A stretch of 64,000 nucleotides of DNA from Halodesulfurarchaeum formicicum (GTDB taxonomy: Archaea > Halobacteriota > Halobacteria > Halobacteriales > Halobacteriaceae), in assembly GCF_001886955.1 (NCBI RefSeq), contig NZ_CP016804.1, positions 1,798,001 to 1,862,000 of the forward strand. Direction: 5' to 3'. Made by a program: the position numbers and the translations under genes. Each line of letters begins with the position of its first letter. Position 1 is the stretch's first letter. The notes under the pieces were generated by a model. It was not told the DNA's origin, did no database searches, and saw nothing but the letters and a program-made list of their open reading frames with translations. Shown in pieces: positions 35,109 through 45,864 of this stretch.

Positions 35109-35118
35109 ACGTATAAAG
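35109..35118 (-). promoter_or_regulatory. TATA box of the MinD-like gene
   Basis: The minus strand reads CTTTATACG, about 28 bases before ATG 35086. Confidence 0.55.
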
Positions 35119-35185
35119 GATGGGGCCGATCGGCCCCTGAACAGGCCACAGCACCGCTGAATTGTCGGTATGTACTATTGTCGAG

Positions 35186-36346
35186 TCACTGTTCGCCGCC
35201 GAGCACTGCAAAAAGTCGGTCGCTGAACTCCGCCGACGAGACCCCATCCGAGGGGCCGAGCCCGTTCATGTGCTCGATGGAGAGTTGGCCCCCGCCCATC
35301 CGGGAGTGGCCACCGGCCCCCGCCATCGGAATGTCCGCCACGGCCTCCTGGAGGGCCCGCCCCATGTGGACGCGGTCGTCCCGCGAGCGGCCCGAGAGGT
35401 GCAACGTGCCGTTCTTCTGCCCCATGACGACGACGGCGGTCACGCCCTCCAGGTTGAGCAGTTCGTCTGCGGCCTGCGGGATGGCGTCCACGTTCGAGAG
35501 TTCGCCGACGTCGCTCACCGCGAACGGCCCCTGGACCTCGCGGCTCTCGATCGCCCGGGCCTTCACGTCGAGGACCTCCGCGTCGACCTCGGGGTGGGCG
35601 ACCCGGTCGAGGGTGTCCTCGTCGATCGCGGGATAGAGAAACGCGCTCGCGTCGAATTCGGCCTCCGAACAGCCCCGCGTGAGGTGGTCGGTGTCCGAGA
35701 GCACGCCGTAGAGCAGGCCCGTCGCCACCTCGGTCGGAAGTGGCCGCTCGGCGTCCTCGGTCGCCGGTTCGAACCCCGCCGCCTGGAGGTATTCGACGAG
35801 AATCGTCGCGGCGGCCCCATACTCCGGGCGGACGTCCGTGAATCGGCGTCCGGTACCGTCTCCGGGGTGGTGATCGATCACGGCGATTGGGTCGATGTCG
35901 CTTGCGCCGTCGAACCCCCGGGCCGTGTTGTGATCGACGAGAACCACGTCCTCGGGCAGGTCGGCGGCCGTCTCGATCGGATCGACCTGCACGTCGAGGA
36001 CGGTGCGAAAGGCTCGGTTCTCCTGGTGGCGGATCTCCCCGGGATACCGGAGGTCGGTTTCGACTCCCAGGTCCGCAGCGAGGAGTTCGACCCCCATCGC
36101 GGTGGCCATCGCGTCCGGATCGGGGTTCGGGTGCATGAGCACGGCAACCCGATCGCGACCCGACAGCACCCGTTTCAATTTGAGCCCGGCCGCTCGGCGG
36201 GAGCGAACCAAGCGATACACGCCACCACCGAAAACGACGAGCGCGAGGACCGCGAGGCCGGCCGCCGCCGGTGGGTTCGCCTCGACGAACCGCAACACCG
36301 AGTCGGTGAGAGCACGAACCGCGCCCGGTAGCAGCGCTCCAGGCAT
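35186..36346 (-). CDS. membrane-anchored DHH-family phosphoesterase
   Basis: A 386-residue protein with one transmembrane helix (about residues 28-44) and a cytoplasmic DHH/DHHA1 module. Metal motifs are HPNPDPDAMATA (72-83), VDHN (137-140) and DHHPGDGT (158-165); the DHHA1 substrate motif is GAGGHSRMGGGQ. Relatives degrade nano-RNA, pAp or cyclic dinucleotides; the membrane anchor with a DHH domain is reminiscent of GdpP but without its PAS/GGDEF parts. It precedes the MinD-like gene on the same strand. Confidence 0.85.
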   Translation of the reverse strand: MPGALLPGAVRALTDSVLRFVEANPPAAAGLAVLALVVFGGGVYRLVRSRRAAGLKLKRVLSGRDRVAVLMHPNPDPDAMATAMGVELLAADLGVETDLRYPGEIRHQENRAFRTVLDVQVDPIETAADLPEDVVLVDHNTARGFDGASDIDPIAVIDHHPGDGTGRRFTDVRPEYGAAATILVEYLQAAGFEPATEDAERPLPTEVATGLLYGVLSDTDHLTRGCSEAEFDASAFLYPAIDEDTLDRVAHPEVDAEVLDVKARAIESREVQGPFAVSDVGELSNVDAIPQAADELLNLEGVTAVVVMGQKNGTLHLSGRSRDDRVHMGRALQEAVADIPMAGAGGHSRMGGGQLSIEHMNGLGPSDGVSSAEFSDRLFAVLGGEQ

Positions 36347-36424
36347 CTGTGTACAGTCTCACGCTACCCCATAATGAAGGTTGACGCATTCCGTTGGTGG
36401 CCGGACGCTCGCCCATTCCGGCCC

Positions 36425-36434
36425 TTTATTTATC
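36425..36434 (+). promoter_or_regulatory. TATA box of the aRF1 gene
   Basis: TTTATTTATC lies about 35 bases before ATG 36465, predicting a leader of around ten bases. Confidence 0.5.
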
Positions 36435-36464
36435 TCCGTCGTGGAGATTCAAGCAACTGATCAC

Positions 36465-37718
36465 ATGAGCGATGACTCCACCGGGGGCGAGGAACACGCC
36501 GACCGCCGGAAATACGAGTTCCGAAAGGTCATCGAGGACCTGGAGGACCACACCGGCAGCGGCACGCAACTCGTGAGTATCTACGTCCCGCCGGATATGC
36601 AGATCTCCGACGTGGTCGCCCACGTCACCCAGGAGTACAGCGAGGCCTCGAACATCAAGTCAAAGCAGACCCGAACGAACGTCCAGGACGCCCTCTCCTC
36701 GATCAAGGCGCGGCTGAAGTACTACGACACGCCACCCGAACGCGGCATGGTCCTGTTCTCCGGCGCCGTCGACGAGGGCGGGGGCCAGACGGACATGGTC
36801 ACCGAAGTGCTGGAGAATCCGCCGGACCCGATCGAGTCCTTCCGCTATCACTGTGACTCGGCGTTTCTCACAGAACCCCTGGAGCACATGCTCGCGGACA
36901 AGGGCCTCTACGGGCTCATCGTCCTCGACCGCCGCGAGGCAAACGTCGGCTGGCTCAAGGGCAAGCGCGTCGAGCCGGTCAAGTCCGCCTCCTCGCTGGT
37001 CCCGGGCAAGCAGCGCAAAGGGGGGCAGTCCGCCCAGCGGTTCGCCCGCCTGCGCCTGGAGGCCATCGACAACTTCTACCAGGAGATCGCCGAGATGGCC
37101 GACGAGCTCTTTGTCCCCAAACGCCACGAGCTGGACGGCATCCTGGTGGGCGGCCCCTCGCCGACCAAAGACGAGTTCCTCGACGGCGACTATCTCCACC
37201 ACGAACTCCAGGAGAAGGTCCTCGGCAAGTTCGACGTGGCCTACACCGACGAGTCCGGGCTCTACGACCTGGTCGACAAGGGCCAGGAGGCCCTGGCCGA
37301 CGCCGAACTCACCCAGGACAAAAACGACATGGAGGAGTTCTTCAAGGAACTCCACGGCGGCGAACTCGCGACCTACGGCTTCGGCCCGACTCGCGAGAAC
37401 CTCGTGATGGGGTCGGTCGAAACGTTGCTCCTCTCGGAGGACCTGCGCAAGGAGGTCGTCACCTATACGTGCCCGAACGGGCACTCCGACCGCGAACTGA
37501 TCGACCCGCGCCACGAAACGCCCGAGCACACCTGTACGGAGTGTGGCGAACCGCCGGAGTCGACCGAACGCGAGGACGCCATCGAACATCTCATGGGAAT
37601 CGCCGAACAGCGCGGCACCGAGACCCACTTCATCTCGACGGACTTCGAGAAGGGCGAGCAGTTGCTCACCGCCTTCGGCGGGATCGCCGGTATTCTGCGC
37701 TACCAGACCGGCGTCTGA
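36465..37718 (+). CDS. prf1: peptide chain release factor aRF1
   Basis: A 417-residue release factor that recognises all three stop codons. The stop-codon recognition motif NIKS is at residues 63-66 and the peptidyl-hydrolysis motif GGQ at 186-188. The C-terminal domain has a zinc-binding-like set of cysteines (YTCPNGH and HTCTECGEPP). The start MSDDSTGGEE is preferred over an earlier in-frame codon because the TATA box lies between them. Confidence 0.97.
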   Translation: MSDDSTGGEEHADRRKYEFRKVIEDLEDHTGSGTQLVSIYVPPDMQISDVVAHVTQEYSEASNIKSKQTRTNVQDALSSIKARLKYYDTPPERGMVLFSGAVDEGGGQTDMVTEVLENPPDPIESFRYHCDSAFLTEPLEHMLADKGLYGLIVLDRREANVGWLKGKRVEPVKSASSLVPGKQRKGGQSAQRFARLRLEAIDNFYQEIAEMADELFVPKRHELDGILVGGPSPTKDEFLDGDYLHHELQEKVLGKFDVAYTDESGLYDLVDKGQEALADAELTQDKNDMEEFFKELHGGELATYGFGPTRENLVMGSVETLLLSEDLRKEVVTYTCPNGHSDRELIDPRHETPEHTCTECGEPPESTEREDAIEHLMGIAEQRGTETHFISTDFEKGEQLLTAFGGIAGILRYQTGV

Positions 37719-37730
37719 TCGGGATCGCTT

Positions 37731-40418
37731 TCAGTCCGGACGGGAGACGCCCCGAAATTCGAACCGGGCCCCACCAGCCTCGCTCTCGGTTACCGCAAGC
37801 TCCCAGCCGTGGGCGTCCGCGATCTGGGTGACGATCGAGAGCCCCAGGCCGTTTCCACTCGCCGATTCCGTGTGGCCGGTCTCGAACACCGCGTTTTGCT
37901 CCGCTTCGGGAATGCCAGCCCCGTCGTCCGCGACGTAAAAGCCGTCCTCGAGATCCCCGACGGTCACGGTGACCGCCTCGCCGCCGTGTTCGACGGCGTT
38001 CCGGAAGAGGTTCTCGAGCAGTTGCCGAAACCGGCTCCGATCGGCCAGGATGGTTCCAGTCGCCTCGACGGTGAGCGCTGCGGGGTCCGTGTCCACCTGC
38101 GTCCAGCAGGTCGCAGCGAACTCGGAGAGGGCGACGGGTTCCGCCTCGCTCGCCCCCTCACCGGCCCGGGCGAGTGCCAGCATGTCCTCGATGAGTTCCA
38201 GACTGCGGTCGACGCCGTCTTTCGCGGCGGTGAGGTGGTCGGTCGAGCCGGTCTCCCGGGCGAGTTCGATCCGGCCCTGGGCCACGTTCAGCGGGTTGCG
38301 AAGGTCATGCGAGACCACGCTGGCGAACTCCTCCAGACGGGCGTTCTGTCGGCGAAGCCGGTCTGCCTGGGCTTTGCGCTCGGTCACGTCCCGCACGATC
38401 GAGAGGACGGCCGGCTCGCCACGGAACGTGATCCGGCTGGCACTGACCTCGACCGGAAACGTCTCCCCAGTGGCAGTCCGGTGTTCGGTCTCGAAGACGT
38501 ACTCCCCCTGGGTCGTGACCGTCTCGATTCGCTCCTCGACGTGTTCGGCTTCCGCCGGCACGTCCAGATCTGCCGGCGTCATCTCGGCGAGGTCGGCCTC
38601 GGTGTAGCCATAGCGTTCACAGGCCGCCTGGTTGACAAAGAGGAACGGTCCGTCCGTGGCGTGAACGAACACCGCGTCGTTCATCCGCTCGAGCACCGTT
38701 TCGAGTTCCCGCTGGCGCTCGCGCCGGTCGGTGATCTCCCGGTAGACCCAGAGATGGCCCCGACCCTCCGGGAGTTCGAGCGGGCGGTAGCTCCGTTCGA
38801 GCGTTCGGCCGTCGGCCAGCGTGAGTTCCTCGTGATCGACCGGCGTTCGGTTCCCGACCAGTTCGGTGATCCGGTCGGCAAACGTCTCGGGGGTGTCGAA
38901 CTGTCCCTTGACTTCCTCGATCAGCGCCTCGCAATCCGCTCCCTCGACCTCGGTCGGTGAGCCCGGCATATCGAGCAGCGAGAAGAGTCGCTGGTTTGTC
39001 ACCAGAACCGACCGGGACTCGTCCTCGACGAGGATCCCCTGGGGGAGGGTCTCGACCAGCTTCGAGAGGACCGCGTTCGTCCGTTTGAGATCTTCCTCCC
39101 GGGCTTTGGTGTCAGTGATGTCCTGGAGGGTTCCACGAACGCGGGTGACTGTTCCATCTTCGAGCTGCGGTTCGCCCCGCGCCCGGACCCACTTGTGTTC
39201 GCCCTGTTCGTCAACGACCCGGAGTTCGAGGTCGTACGGTTCGCCCTGGTCGATGGCCCGCTCGTAGGCCTCCCTGATCGTCTCCCGGTCCTCAGGGTGG
39301 AAGTACTCGATCCCCTCCCCGGGATCGGGTTCGTAATCGAGGGGCAGGCCGTAGATGCGGCTGACCTGCTCGGTCCACCAGCCCGTCTCGGCCAAAACAT
39401 CGGTCTCCCAGGCCCCCAGATCGGCGATCGACTGGGCCTGGTCGAACAGGTCCGTGAGCCGCTCTAGCTGGTCGATCTGGGTGGCGTTGCGTTCCTGCAT
39501 CGACACCCGATGGTACGCATGGGCGATCGACTCCCCCAGGTCGGAGAGCAGCGTGACCTCCCGGGTGTCGAAGGCGTTCGGCCGGTCGGCATACACGTTC
39601 AGCACCCCGTACTGGGTGTCCTCGTAGGTCAACGGGATCGCCGCGCTCGACCGAAAACCCTGTTCGAGGGCCGTCTCGCGCCAGGGCTCGTAGTCGGGAT
39701 CCTCGCTGATGTCCTGGACGACGGTCAGTTCATCTTCACGCAGGGCGCGAGCCGTCGGTCCCTGGGCGAGGTCGCCGCCCTCGGCCGCGATATCGATCGA
39801 CGAGAGATACGCAGACTCAGTCCCGGCCGTCGAGCGCGGCTCGATGGTGTCGGTCGTCTCATCGAGGTCGCCGATCCAGGCAAACCGGTACGGATCCGCC
39901 GCGCTGAGGATCGAACAGACCTGTTCGTCGATCTCGGCCCGTGTTTCGGCCCGGACGAGTGCCTCGTTTACCTTCCGAACGACGACGTTGATCCGTCGGG
40001 CCGCGGCCGCCTGGCGTTCGGCCCGGACCTGCTCGACCGCGTTTCGGATGCGATTGGCCAAAAGCGAGAACCGGTTCTCGCCGGGCCGTTTTTTCAGGTA
40101 GTCGGTGACACCGGCTCGGATCGCTTCGCTAGCGATGACTTCCGAGCCCTCGCCCGTAAAGAGGAGGAATGGGAGATCCGGCTCGGACTCCCGGACGGCC
40201 GCCAGGAGTTCGAGCCCGTCCATCCCGGGTAGTTTGTAGTCACTGACGACACAATCGAACTGCCCGTCCCCGAGCCTATCGAGGGCCGCAGCCCCGTTGG
40301 CAGCGGTTTCGATCCTGAACCGGTCGTCCGTGGCTTCGAGTGCCTCCCGAAGCAGTGAGCCGAAATTCGGGTCGTCGTCGACGTGAAGCACGACGATCTC
40401 CGGACTCGGCTCGGCCAT
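37731..40418 (-). CDS. hybrid histidine kinase: REC-GAF-PAS-PAS-PAS-HisKA-HATPase
   Basis: An 895-residue cytoplasmic sensor kinase. A receiver domain comes first (VLHVDDDP, phospho-acceptor D60 in SDYKLPGMDG). A bacterio-opsin-activator-type GAF follows (about 140-310), then three PAS modules (about 330-440, 445-570, 575-690). The H-box is VVSHDLRNPL with H704. The ATPase has NLFRNAVEHGG, DDGAGIP and GNGLGLSI. No transmembrane segment is seen, so the signal is intracellular. No response regulator gene is adjacent. A symmetrical AGTTATATAACT promoter element lies at 40437-40448. Confidence 0.92.
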   Translation of the reverse strand: MAEPSPEIVVLHVDDDPNFGSLLREALEATDDRFRIETAANGAAALDRLGDGQFDCVVSDYKLPGMDGLELLAAVRESEPDLPFLLFTGEGSEVIASEAIRAGVTDYLKKRPGENRFSLLANRIRNAVEQVRAERQAAAARRINVVVRKVNEALVRAETRAEIDEQVCSILSAADPYRFAWIGDLDETTDTIEPRSTAGTESAYLSSIDIAAEGGDLAQGPTARALREDELTVVQDISEDPDYEPWRETALEQGFRSSAAIPLTYEDTQYGVLNVYADRPNAFDTREVTLLSDLGESIAHAYHRVSMQERNATQIDQLERLTDLFDQAQSIADLGAWETDVLAETGWWTEQVSRIYGLPLDYEPDPGEGIEYFHPEDRETIREAYERAIDQGEPYDLELRVVDEQGEHKWVRARGEPQLEDGTVTRVRGTLQDITDTKAREEDLKRTNAVLSKLVETLPQGILVEDESRSVLVTNQRLFSLLDMPGSPTEVEGADCEALIEEVKGQFDTPETFADRITELVGNRTPVDHEELTLADGRTLERSYRPLELPEGRGHLWVYREITDRRERQRELETVLERMNDAVFVHATDGPFLFVNQAACERYGYTEADLAEMTPADLDVPAEAEHVEERIETVTTQGEYVFETEHRTATGETFPVEVSASRITFRGEPAVLSIVRDVTERKAQADRLRRQNARLEEFASVVSHDLRNPLNVAQGRIELARETGSTDHLTAAKDGVDRSLELIEDMLALARAGEGASEAEPVALSEFAATCWTQVDTDPAALTVEATGTILADRSRFRQLLENLFRNAVEHGGEAVTVTVGDLEDGFYVADDGAGIPEAEQNAVFETGHTESASGNGLGLSIVTQIADAHGWELAVTESEAGGARFEFRGVSRPD

Positions 40419-40436
40419 GGTAGAAGTTCAGCGGCC

Positions 40437-40448
40437 AGTTATATAACT
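40437..40448 (-). promoter_or_regulatory. TATA box of the hybrid kinase gene
   Basis: AGTTATATAACT, a perfect palindrome whose centre is about 25 bases before ATG 40418. Confidence 0.55.
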
Positions 40449-40498
40449 CGACTGGGAGCGGCCCACGGGACCGCTTTCGACGGCTCCGGGTATCTCAC

Positions 40499-40888
40499 CT
40501 ACAGCAGTTGATCGAGCTGATGGCCTCGTCGATCGATGTCGAAGTGGGGCTGGATCCGGCCGCTCGCGTCGAGCCGATCGAGCAACAGGAACACGTCCAC
40601 ACCCGCCTCTTCGGCCAGCGCGGCGAGCCCTTCGATCTCGCCGCGGTAGAGCGCGAGTGAGTCGAGCAGTCCCAACAGTGACGCCGCGATCGCCCCGGCC
40701 TCGCCGGCAGGGAAATCGGTGAGGACGGCGTCGAAATCGGGCGGGTCGGTCGGCGGCTCCGCCAGTGGAGTAACCGTCAAACAGTCGGCACAGATCTCGG
40801 CCCCGGCGCGCTCGTCGGGACAGTGTGTGCGGGCACGATCCGGGATAGGGTAGGCGACTGTCGGGCCGCCACAGTTCGGACAGGACAT
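40499..40888 (-). CDS. small zinc-ribbon protein, DUF6276-like
   Basis: A 129-residue haloarchaeal protein. The N-terminus MSCPNCGGPTVAYPIPDRAR and a second pair ICADCLTVTPL form a CPxC...CxxC zinc ribbon. The middle DFPAGEAGAIAASLLGLLDSLALYR and the C-terminal GVDVFLLLDRLDASG are helical. It resembles DUF6276 proteins of unknown function. It may be co-transcribed with the hybrid kinase, since it precedes it on the same strand by 80 bases. Confidence 0.72.
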   Translation of the reverse strand: MSCPNCGGPTVAYPIPDRARTHCPDERAGAEICADCLTVTPLAEPPTDPPDFDAVLTDFPAGEAGAIAASLLGLLDSLALYRGEIEGLAALAEEAGVDVFLLLDRLDASGRIQPHFDIDRRGHQLDQLL

Positions 40889-40925
40889 AACAAAGGGAAA
40901 CCGCCGCGCGGGAAAACCCCGTTGT

Positions 40926-41594
40926 TCAGGACTCGGCTTCGGCCGCCGCCTGCTCTGCTTCCTTCTCGGCGGCCTCCTTGTTCGCCTTGATCTTTTTCAT
41001 CCGGAAGATCTCTTCTCGCTCCTGCTCCTCGAGTTTCGACTCGATGTAATCTTTGGACTCATAAAGGTCGGGGAGCAGGGTGAACTCAAGGGCGTTGACC
41101 CGGCGCTTGGTGGTCTCGATCTCCGTGAGCATCTTCTTCATCGCGGTCTCGACCTCCGCGGCCAGGACGACCTGCTCCAGGAGGTCCTCGAAGGCCTCGG
41201 CGGTTTCATCAATTCGACCGCTCGTGCCCAGCAGGCCGTAACCCCGTTCGTTCAGGTCCTTGCGAACCTTCGTGGACTCGATCTGCGGGACGACCACGCC
41301 CATGATGTTCTTCGATTCCATCGTGATCTCGGGATGTTCCCGGATCGCCGCCGCGGCCCCGCGGACCGCGACGTCGCCCTCCATCGCCCGGGCCATGTCG
41401 ATTTTCCCCTGGGCGTCCTGGTACTGGGTTTCCATGTCCGCCCGCACGTCCTGGGCCTGGTCGAGGATGTCCATGAACTCCATGATGAGGCCGTCACGCT
41501 TCTGTTCGAGCGTGTCGTGGCCCCGCTCGGAGAGGTCGATGCGGTCCTCGATCCGCATCAAGTTCTTCCGGGTGGGAGTGACGTCTGTGGCCAT
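40926..41594 (-). CDS. atpD: A-type ATP synthase subunit D
   Basis: A 222-residue central-stalk subunit with long coiled-coil helices at both ends. [21 protein letters not shown] at the start and the [16 protein letters not shown] region are diagnostic for subunit D. It turns within the A3B3 head. It ends the operon, separated from atpB by an inserted metE-like gene. The last residues are an acidic Ala/Glu tail. Confidence 0.95.
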   Translation of the reverse strand: MATDVTPTRKNLMRIEDRIDLSERGHDTLEQKRDGLIMEFMDILDQAQDVRADMETQYQDAQGKIDMARAMEGDVAVRGAAAAIREHPEITMESKNIMGVVVPQIESTKVRKDLNERGYGLLGTSGRIDETAEAFEDLLEQVVLAAEVETAMKKMLTEIETTKRRVNALEFTLLPDLYESKDYIESKLEEQEREEIFRMKKIKANKEAAEKEAEQAAAEAES

Positions 41595-41617
41595 ACGTGT
41601 TCTCCTTGCGCGAAGGG

Positions 41618-42673
41618 TTAACCGTTTTCGGACCGGTCCGTCCCAGCGGCCTCGATGTCACCGGCATCGAGTGCGGCCTCGACGTTCGCGGCGGCGGTGA
41701 CCATGTGTTCGAGCTTCGTGGTCGCCGGCTCACGTTCGAGGGGCTTTAGCCCGCAGTCCGGGGAGACGGTCAGTTGCTCGGGCGGGATGTACTGCAGCCC
41801 TTCCTCGATCCGGGCCTCGATCTCCGCGACGGATTCGGCCTCGCGGGACTGTGTGTCGATCACGCCGAAACCGATGTCCATCTCGAAGTCCCGGCCCTCG
41901 AAGACCTCGGCGGGGTCGTCGGCGTCGGGACTGGCAAACTCCAGGTCGAGTTCGTCGACGGGGAACGCGGCCATCTCGTCGGCCAGGTTCGAATAGTTGC
42001 CCGAGCAGACGTGGGTCCCAAAGCGGACGTCATCGGGGACTTCCGCGGCGACCCGCGAGAGACACTCCTGGGCCAGTTCGCCGTGCGGGGACATCCCCAG
42101 CCCGGGTTCGTCGAGCTGGATCCAGTCCGCGCCGGCCTCGGCCAGCCGGCGGACTTCCACCGCGATCAGGTCCGCAAAATCAAGCGCCAGGTCCTCGATC
42201 GAGTCATAGACCTCCGGGCTCGCGAACGTCGCCAGGGTGAACGGGCCGGTCATCGTGACCTTCACCGGCCGGGTGGCGACGCGGTCAGCGAACTCGAAGT
42301 CCGCGACGAGCCAGGGTTCGGCCGTCGAGACTTCCGCGGTGACCCGGGGCATGCTCGCGTTCCAGTCTGCATCGTCCCCCTCGCCGTCCGGGGCGTCATA
42401 GCCCGTGATCACGTTCGTGAAGTAATCGACCATCCCCTCCCGTCGCATCTCGCCGTCCGTGATCACGTCCAGGCCCGCGTGCTGCTGGTCGAGGATCGCA
42501 GCCCGGGTCGCGTCGTCCTCGGCCTCCTCGCGGTCGGCCGGCTCCAGGTCCCCGGCCTCAGCGCCCGCCCGGACGTAGTCTAGCCAGTCCGGCTGAGGGT
42601 AACTCCCGACGACGGTCTTCAGGAGGAAGTGATCGTGATCGTGATGTGGCGGTCGGAACTGCTCGCGTGTCAT
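41618..42673 (-). CDS. MetE-core methionine synthase-type methyltransferase
   Basis: A 351-residue protein of the cobalamin-independent methionine synthase catalytic barrel. Zinc ligands are likely His and Cys in [12 protein letters not shown], a Glu later, and Cys in [12 protein letters not shown]. The substrate strand is [10 protein letters not shown]. Archaeal short MetE uses a methylcobalamin or methylated pterin donor rather than polyglutamyl folate. It lies inside the ATP synthase operon between atpB and atpD, 45 bases after atpB and 23 before atpD. ATG 42673 is used. Confidence 0.87.
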   Translation of the reverse strand: MTREQFRPPHHDHDHFLLKTVVGSYPQPDWLDYVRAGAEAGDLEPADREEAEDDATRAAILDQQHAGLDVITDGEMRREGMVDYFTNVITGYDAPDGEGDDADWNASMPRVTAEVSTAEPWLVADFEFADRVATRPVKVTMTGPFTLATFASPEVYDSIEDLALDFADLIAVEVRRLAEAGADWIQLDEPGLGMSPHGELAQECLSRVAAEVPDDVRFGTHVCSGNYSNLADEMAAFPVDELDLEFASPDADDPAEVFEGRDFEMDIGFGVIDTQSREAESVAEIEARIEEGLQYIPPEQLTVSPDCGLKPLEREPATTKLEHMVTAAANVEAALDAGDIEAAGTDRSENG

Positions 42674-42718
42674 CTGCCCATGGCTACGCGAGGACCGGCA
42701 CAAAAAGGTTCGCGTGGA

Positions 42719-44119
42719 CTAGGCCTCGACTTCGCCGACGTCCTCGCGGTAGTACTCCTCGATGAACTCCTCGTCGATCCGGTTGAGTTCGGCCTTCGGG
42801 AACATCGACACCAGCTCCCAGCCGATATCCAGGGTCTCTTCGATGGAGCGGTCGGTGTCGAATCCCTGGTCGACGAACTCGTCCTCGAAGCGGTCCGCGA
42901 AGTCGAGATAGGTGTTGTCCCGATCCGAGAGCGCTTCGCGACCGACGATGTTCACCAGGTCACGAAGGTCCTCGCCCTCCGCATAAGCCGCATACAGCTG
43001 ATCGGAGAGGTCACCGTGGTCCTTGCGGGTGAGTCCTTCGCCGATCCCCTCGTCCATCAGCCGGGAGAGACTCGGGAGCACGTCGACCGGTGGCTCGATA
43101 CCCTGGGAGTTGAGCGAGCGATCGACGTAGATCTGTCCCTCGGTGATGTACCCCGTGAGGTCCGGGATCGGGTGGGTGTCGTCGTCACCGGGCATCGTGA
43201 GAATCGGGATCTGGGTGATCGACCCCTCCCGGCCCTCGATGCGGCCGGCCCGCTCGTAGAGCTGGGCCAGGTCGGTGTACATGTACCCGGGGTAGCCACG
43301 TCGACCCGGAACCTCCTCGCGGGCCGCGCCGATCTCCCGCAGGGCCTCACAGTAGTTGGTCATGTCCGTGAGGATGACCAGAATGTGATAGCCCTTCTCG
43401 AAGGCCAGGTACTCCGCGGTGGTCAGGGCCAGGCGTGGCGTGATCGTCCGCTCGACTGCCGGGTCGTCCGCGAGGTTCAAGAAGAGCGTCGAGCGCTCAA
43501 GGGCGCCCGTGCGCTCGAAGTCGTTGATGAACTCGTTTGCCTCCTCGCGCGTGATTCCCATCGCGCCGAAGACGACGGCGAACTCCGATTCGCCCTCGCT
43601 CTCCTCCTCTTCTGGCACCGTCGCCTGGCGAGCGATCTGCAGGGCGAGATCGTTGTGCGGGAGCCCGGAACCGGAGAAAAGCGGCAGCTTCTGGCCACGA
43701 ACGAGCGTGTTCATGCCGTCCAGCGCGGAGATTCCCGTCTGGATGAACTCGCGTGGATACTCCCGGGCGTAGGGGTTCATCGCCGCGCCGACGATGTCCT
43801 GGCGCTTGTCCGGAACGATCTCCGGCCCGCCGTCGATCGGCCGCCCCGAACCGTCCAGCACACGACCGAGAAGCCCCTCGGTTACGGGCATCTTGAGTGT
43901 CTCACCCAGGAAGCGAACCGACGCGTCCCGGCCGATCCCCTCGGTGCCCTCCATGACCTGGATGGCGACGACCTCGCCGGATGTCTCCAGTACCTGTCCC
44001 CGCTTTACCTCCCCGTCCGGCGTCTCGATCTCGACGATCTCGTCGTAGCCGATCGGCTCGTCGGTCTCGACGAACACCAGCGGGCCGCTCACGTCCGTGA
44101 TAGTACGATATTCCTTCAT
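42719..44119 (-). CDS. atpB: A-type ATP synthase subunit B
   Basis: The 466-residue regulatory head subunit. It begins [17 protein letters not shown]; the P-loop region is replaced by [15 protein letters not shown], as expected for the non-catalytic subunit. [14 protein letters not shown] and [18 protein letters not shown] are diagnostic. The start overlaps the atpA stop by one base. The open frame extends upstream inside atpA without homology. Confidence 0.97.
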   Translation of the reverse strand: MKEYRTITDVSGPLVFVETDEPIGYDEIVEIETPDGEVKRGQVLETSGEVVAIQVMEGTEGIGRDASVRFLGETLKMPVTEGLLGRVLDGSGRPIDGGPEIVPDKRQDIVGAAMNPYAREYPREFIQTGISALDGMNTLVRGQKLPLFSGSGLPHNDLALQIARQATVPEEEESEGESEFAVVFGAMGITREEANEFINDFERTGALERSTLFLNLADDPAVERTITPRLALTTAEYLAFEKGYHILVILTDMTNYCEALREIGAAREEVPGRRGYPGYMYTDLAQLYERAGRIEGREGSITQIPILTMPGDDDTHPIPDLTGYITEGQIYVDRSLNSQGIEPPVDVLPSLSRLMDEGIGEGLTRKDHGDLSDQLYAAYAEGEDLRDLVNIVGREALSDRDNTYLDFADRFEDEFVDQGFDTDRSIEETLDIGWELVSMFPKAELNRIDEEFIEEYYREDVGEVEA

Positions 44120-45864
44120 CAGTACAGCTCCTCGAGTTGCGTGGTGATTTCCTCCTCGACCTCCTCGATGAACGGCTCCCAGTCCTCGGACGTGTTCATC
44201 CGGTTGAGTCGAGGCAGCGACTCGATGTCGGTGATCTCTTCGACGGGCACGCCGGCCTCCAGGGCGTCGAAGGCGGCCTCGTCGAAGGTGTTGATCGCCT
44301 GTAGCATTCGGTAGGTCTTCTCCGGCGTACAGGAGGTGTCCACGTCGTGGAACGCGTTCTGCTGGAGCCAGGCCTCCCGGATGTACCGGGCGATCTCCAG
44401 GGTGAGTTGCTGGTCCTCCGGCAGAGCGTCCTTGCCCACGAGCTGCACGATCTCCTGGAGTTCGGTCTCCTCGTCGAGCGTGTCGATCGCCCACTGTCGA
44501 AGCTCCGGGAAGTCCCGGGCCACGTTCTCCTCGTACCAGGGGTCGAGCTGGTCGCGATACAGCGAATAGGACTCGTTCCAGTTGATCGCCGGGAAGTGCC
44601 GGCGCTCGGCGAGATCGGCGTCGAGCGCCCAGAAGACGTTCACGATGCGGAGGGTGTTCTGGGTGACCGGCTCGGAGAAGTCACCGCCGGGCGGCGAGAC
44701 CGCCCCGATGACCGAGACCGAGCCCTCGGTCCCGTTGATGTTCTCGAAGTAGCCGGCCCGTTCGTAGAACTGGGCCAGCCGCGAACCGAGGTAGGCGGGA
44801 TAGCCCTCTTCGCCCGGCATCTCCTCCAGCCGGGAGGAGATCTCGCGCATGGCCTCGGCCCACCGGGAGGTGGAGTCGGCCATCAGGGCGACGTTGTAGC
44901 CCATGTCCCGGAAGTACTCGGCCATCGTGATCCCCGTGTAGACCGAGGATTCGCGGGCCGCGACCGGCATGTTGGAAGTGTTCGCGATCAGCGTGGTGCG
45001 AGCCATCAGCGGGTTGCCCGAGATCGGGTCCTCCAGCTCCGGGAAGTCCTCGATGACCTCGGTCATCTCGTTCCCGCGCTCGCCACAGCCGACGTAGACG
45101 ACGATGTCGGCGTCGGCCCACTTCGCAAGTTGGTGCTGTGTCACCGTTTTTCCCGAACCGAAGGGGCCCGGAATCGCCGCCGTCCCGCCCTTCGCGAGCG
45201 GGAAGAGCCCGTCGAGGATGCGCTGCCGGGAGATCAGCGGCGTCGTCGGCGTCTGCTTTTCCGCACTCGGCCGGGCGGTCCGAACCGGCCACTCCTGGTG
45301 CATCGTGACCTCCTCGCCGTTGTCCAGGGTCACGACCGGCTCGTCGACGGTGTAGGTGCCCGCCTCGACGGCAGTTACCTCGCCGCCCTCGTAGTCCGGC
45401 GGCACCATGATCTTGTGCTCGATGGAGACGGTCTCCTCGACGATCCCGACCACGTCACCGGGCTCGACCTCGTCGCCTTCCTCGACGGTGGGCTCGAATT
45501 CCCAGGTCTCATCCAGGTCGATCCCCGGGGCGTCGACCCCGCGGTCGAGGAACGCACCCATCTCCGCTTCGAGGATCTCCAGGGGGCGCTGGACACCGTC
45601 GTAGATCGAGTCGAGCAGTCCCGGCCCCAGATCGACCGTGAGCGGTTCCCCCGTCGACTCCACCGGTTCGCCCGGTCGAACCCCGGAGGTCTCCTCGTAA
45701 ACCTGGATCGTCGTCACGTCGCCTTCGATCTCGATGACCTCGCCCATCAGCCCTTCCTCGCCGACGTATACGACGTCGTTCATCTGGGCGTCGAGGCCCG
45801 TGGCGGTCACGACTGGACCGCTCACGCTGTTGATTTGACCGTGTGCTGTCGTTGTGTCACTCAT
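44119..45864 (-). CDS. atpA: A-type ATP synthase catalytic subunit A
   Basis: A 581-residue catalytic subunit. The P-loop is [19 protein letters not shown]; the catalytic-site region has [34 protein letters not shown] follows. The A-type non-homologous insert is present between residues about 115 and 200. No intein is present, unlike some archaeal homologs. It overlaps atpF by four bases. Confidence 0.98.
   Translation of the reverse strand: MSDTTTAHGQINSVSGPVVTATGLDAQMNDVVYVGEEGLMGEVIEIEGDVTTIQVYEETSGVRPGEPVESTGEPLTVDLGPGLLDSIYDGVQRPLEILEAEMGAFLDRGVDAPGIDLDETWEFEPTVEEGDEVEPGDVVGIVEETVSIEHKIMVPPDYEGGEVTAVEAGTYTVDEPVVTLDNGEEVTMHQEWPVRTARPSAEKQTPTTPLISRQRILDGLFPLAKGGTAAIPGPFGSGKTVTQHQLAKWADADIVVYVGCGERGNEMTEVIEDFPELEDPISGNPLMARTTLIANTSNMPVAARESSVYTGITMAEYFRDMGYNVALMADSTSRWAEAMREISSRLEEMPGEEGYPAYLGSRLAQFYERAGYFENINGTEGSVSVIGAVSPPGGDFSEPVTQNTLRIVNVFWALDADLAERRHFPAINWNESYSLYRDQLDPWYEENVARDFPELRQWAIDTLDEETELQEIVQLVGKDALPEDQQLTLEIARYIREAWLQQNAFHDVDTSCTPEKTYRMLQAINTFDEAAFDALEAGVPVEEITDIESLPRLNRMNTSEDWEPFIEEVEEEITTQLEELY

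Noticed and set aside
44119-45864. Possible intein in the ATP synthase A subunit, as in some archaea
   Set aside because: The protein is 581 residues, the normal intein-free length, and the P-loop region is uninterrupted.
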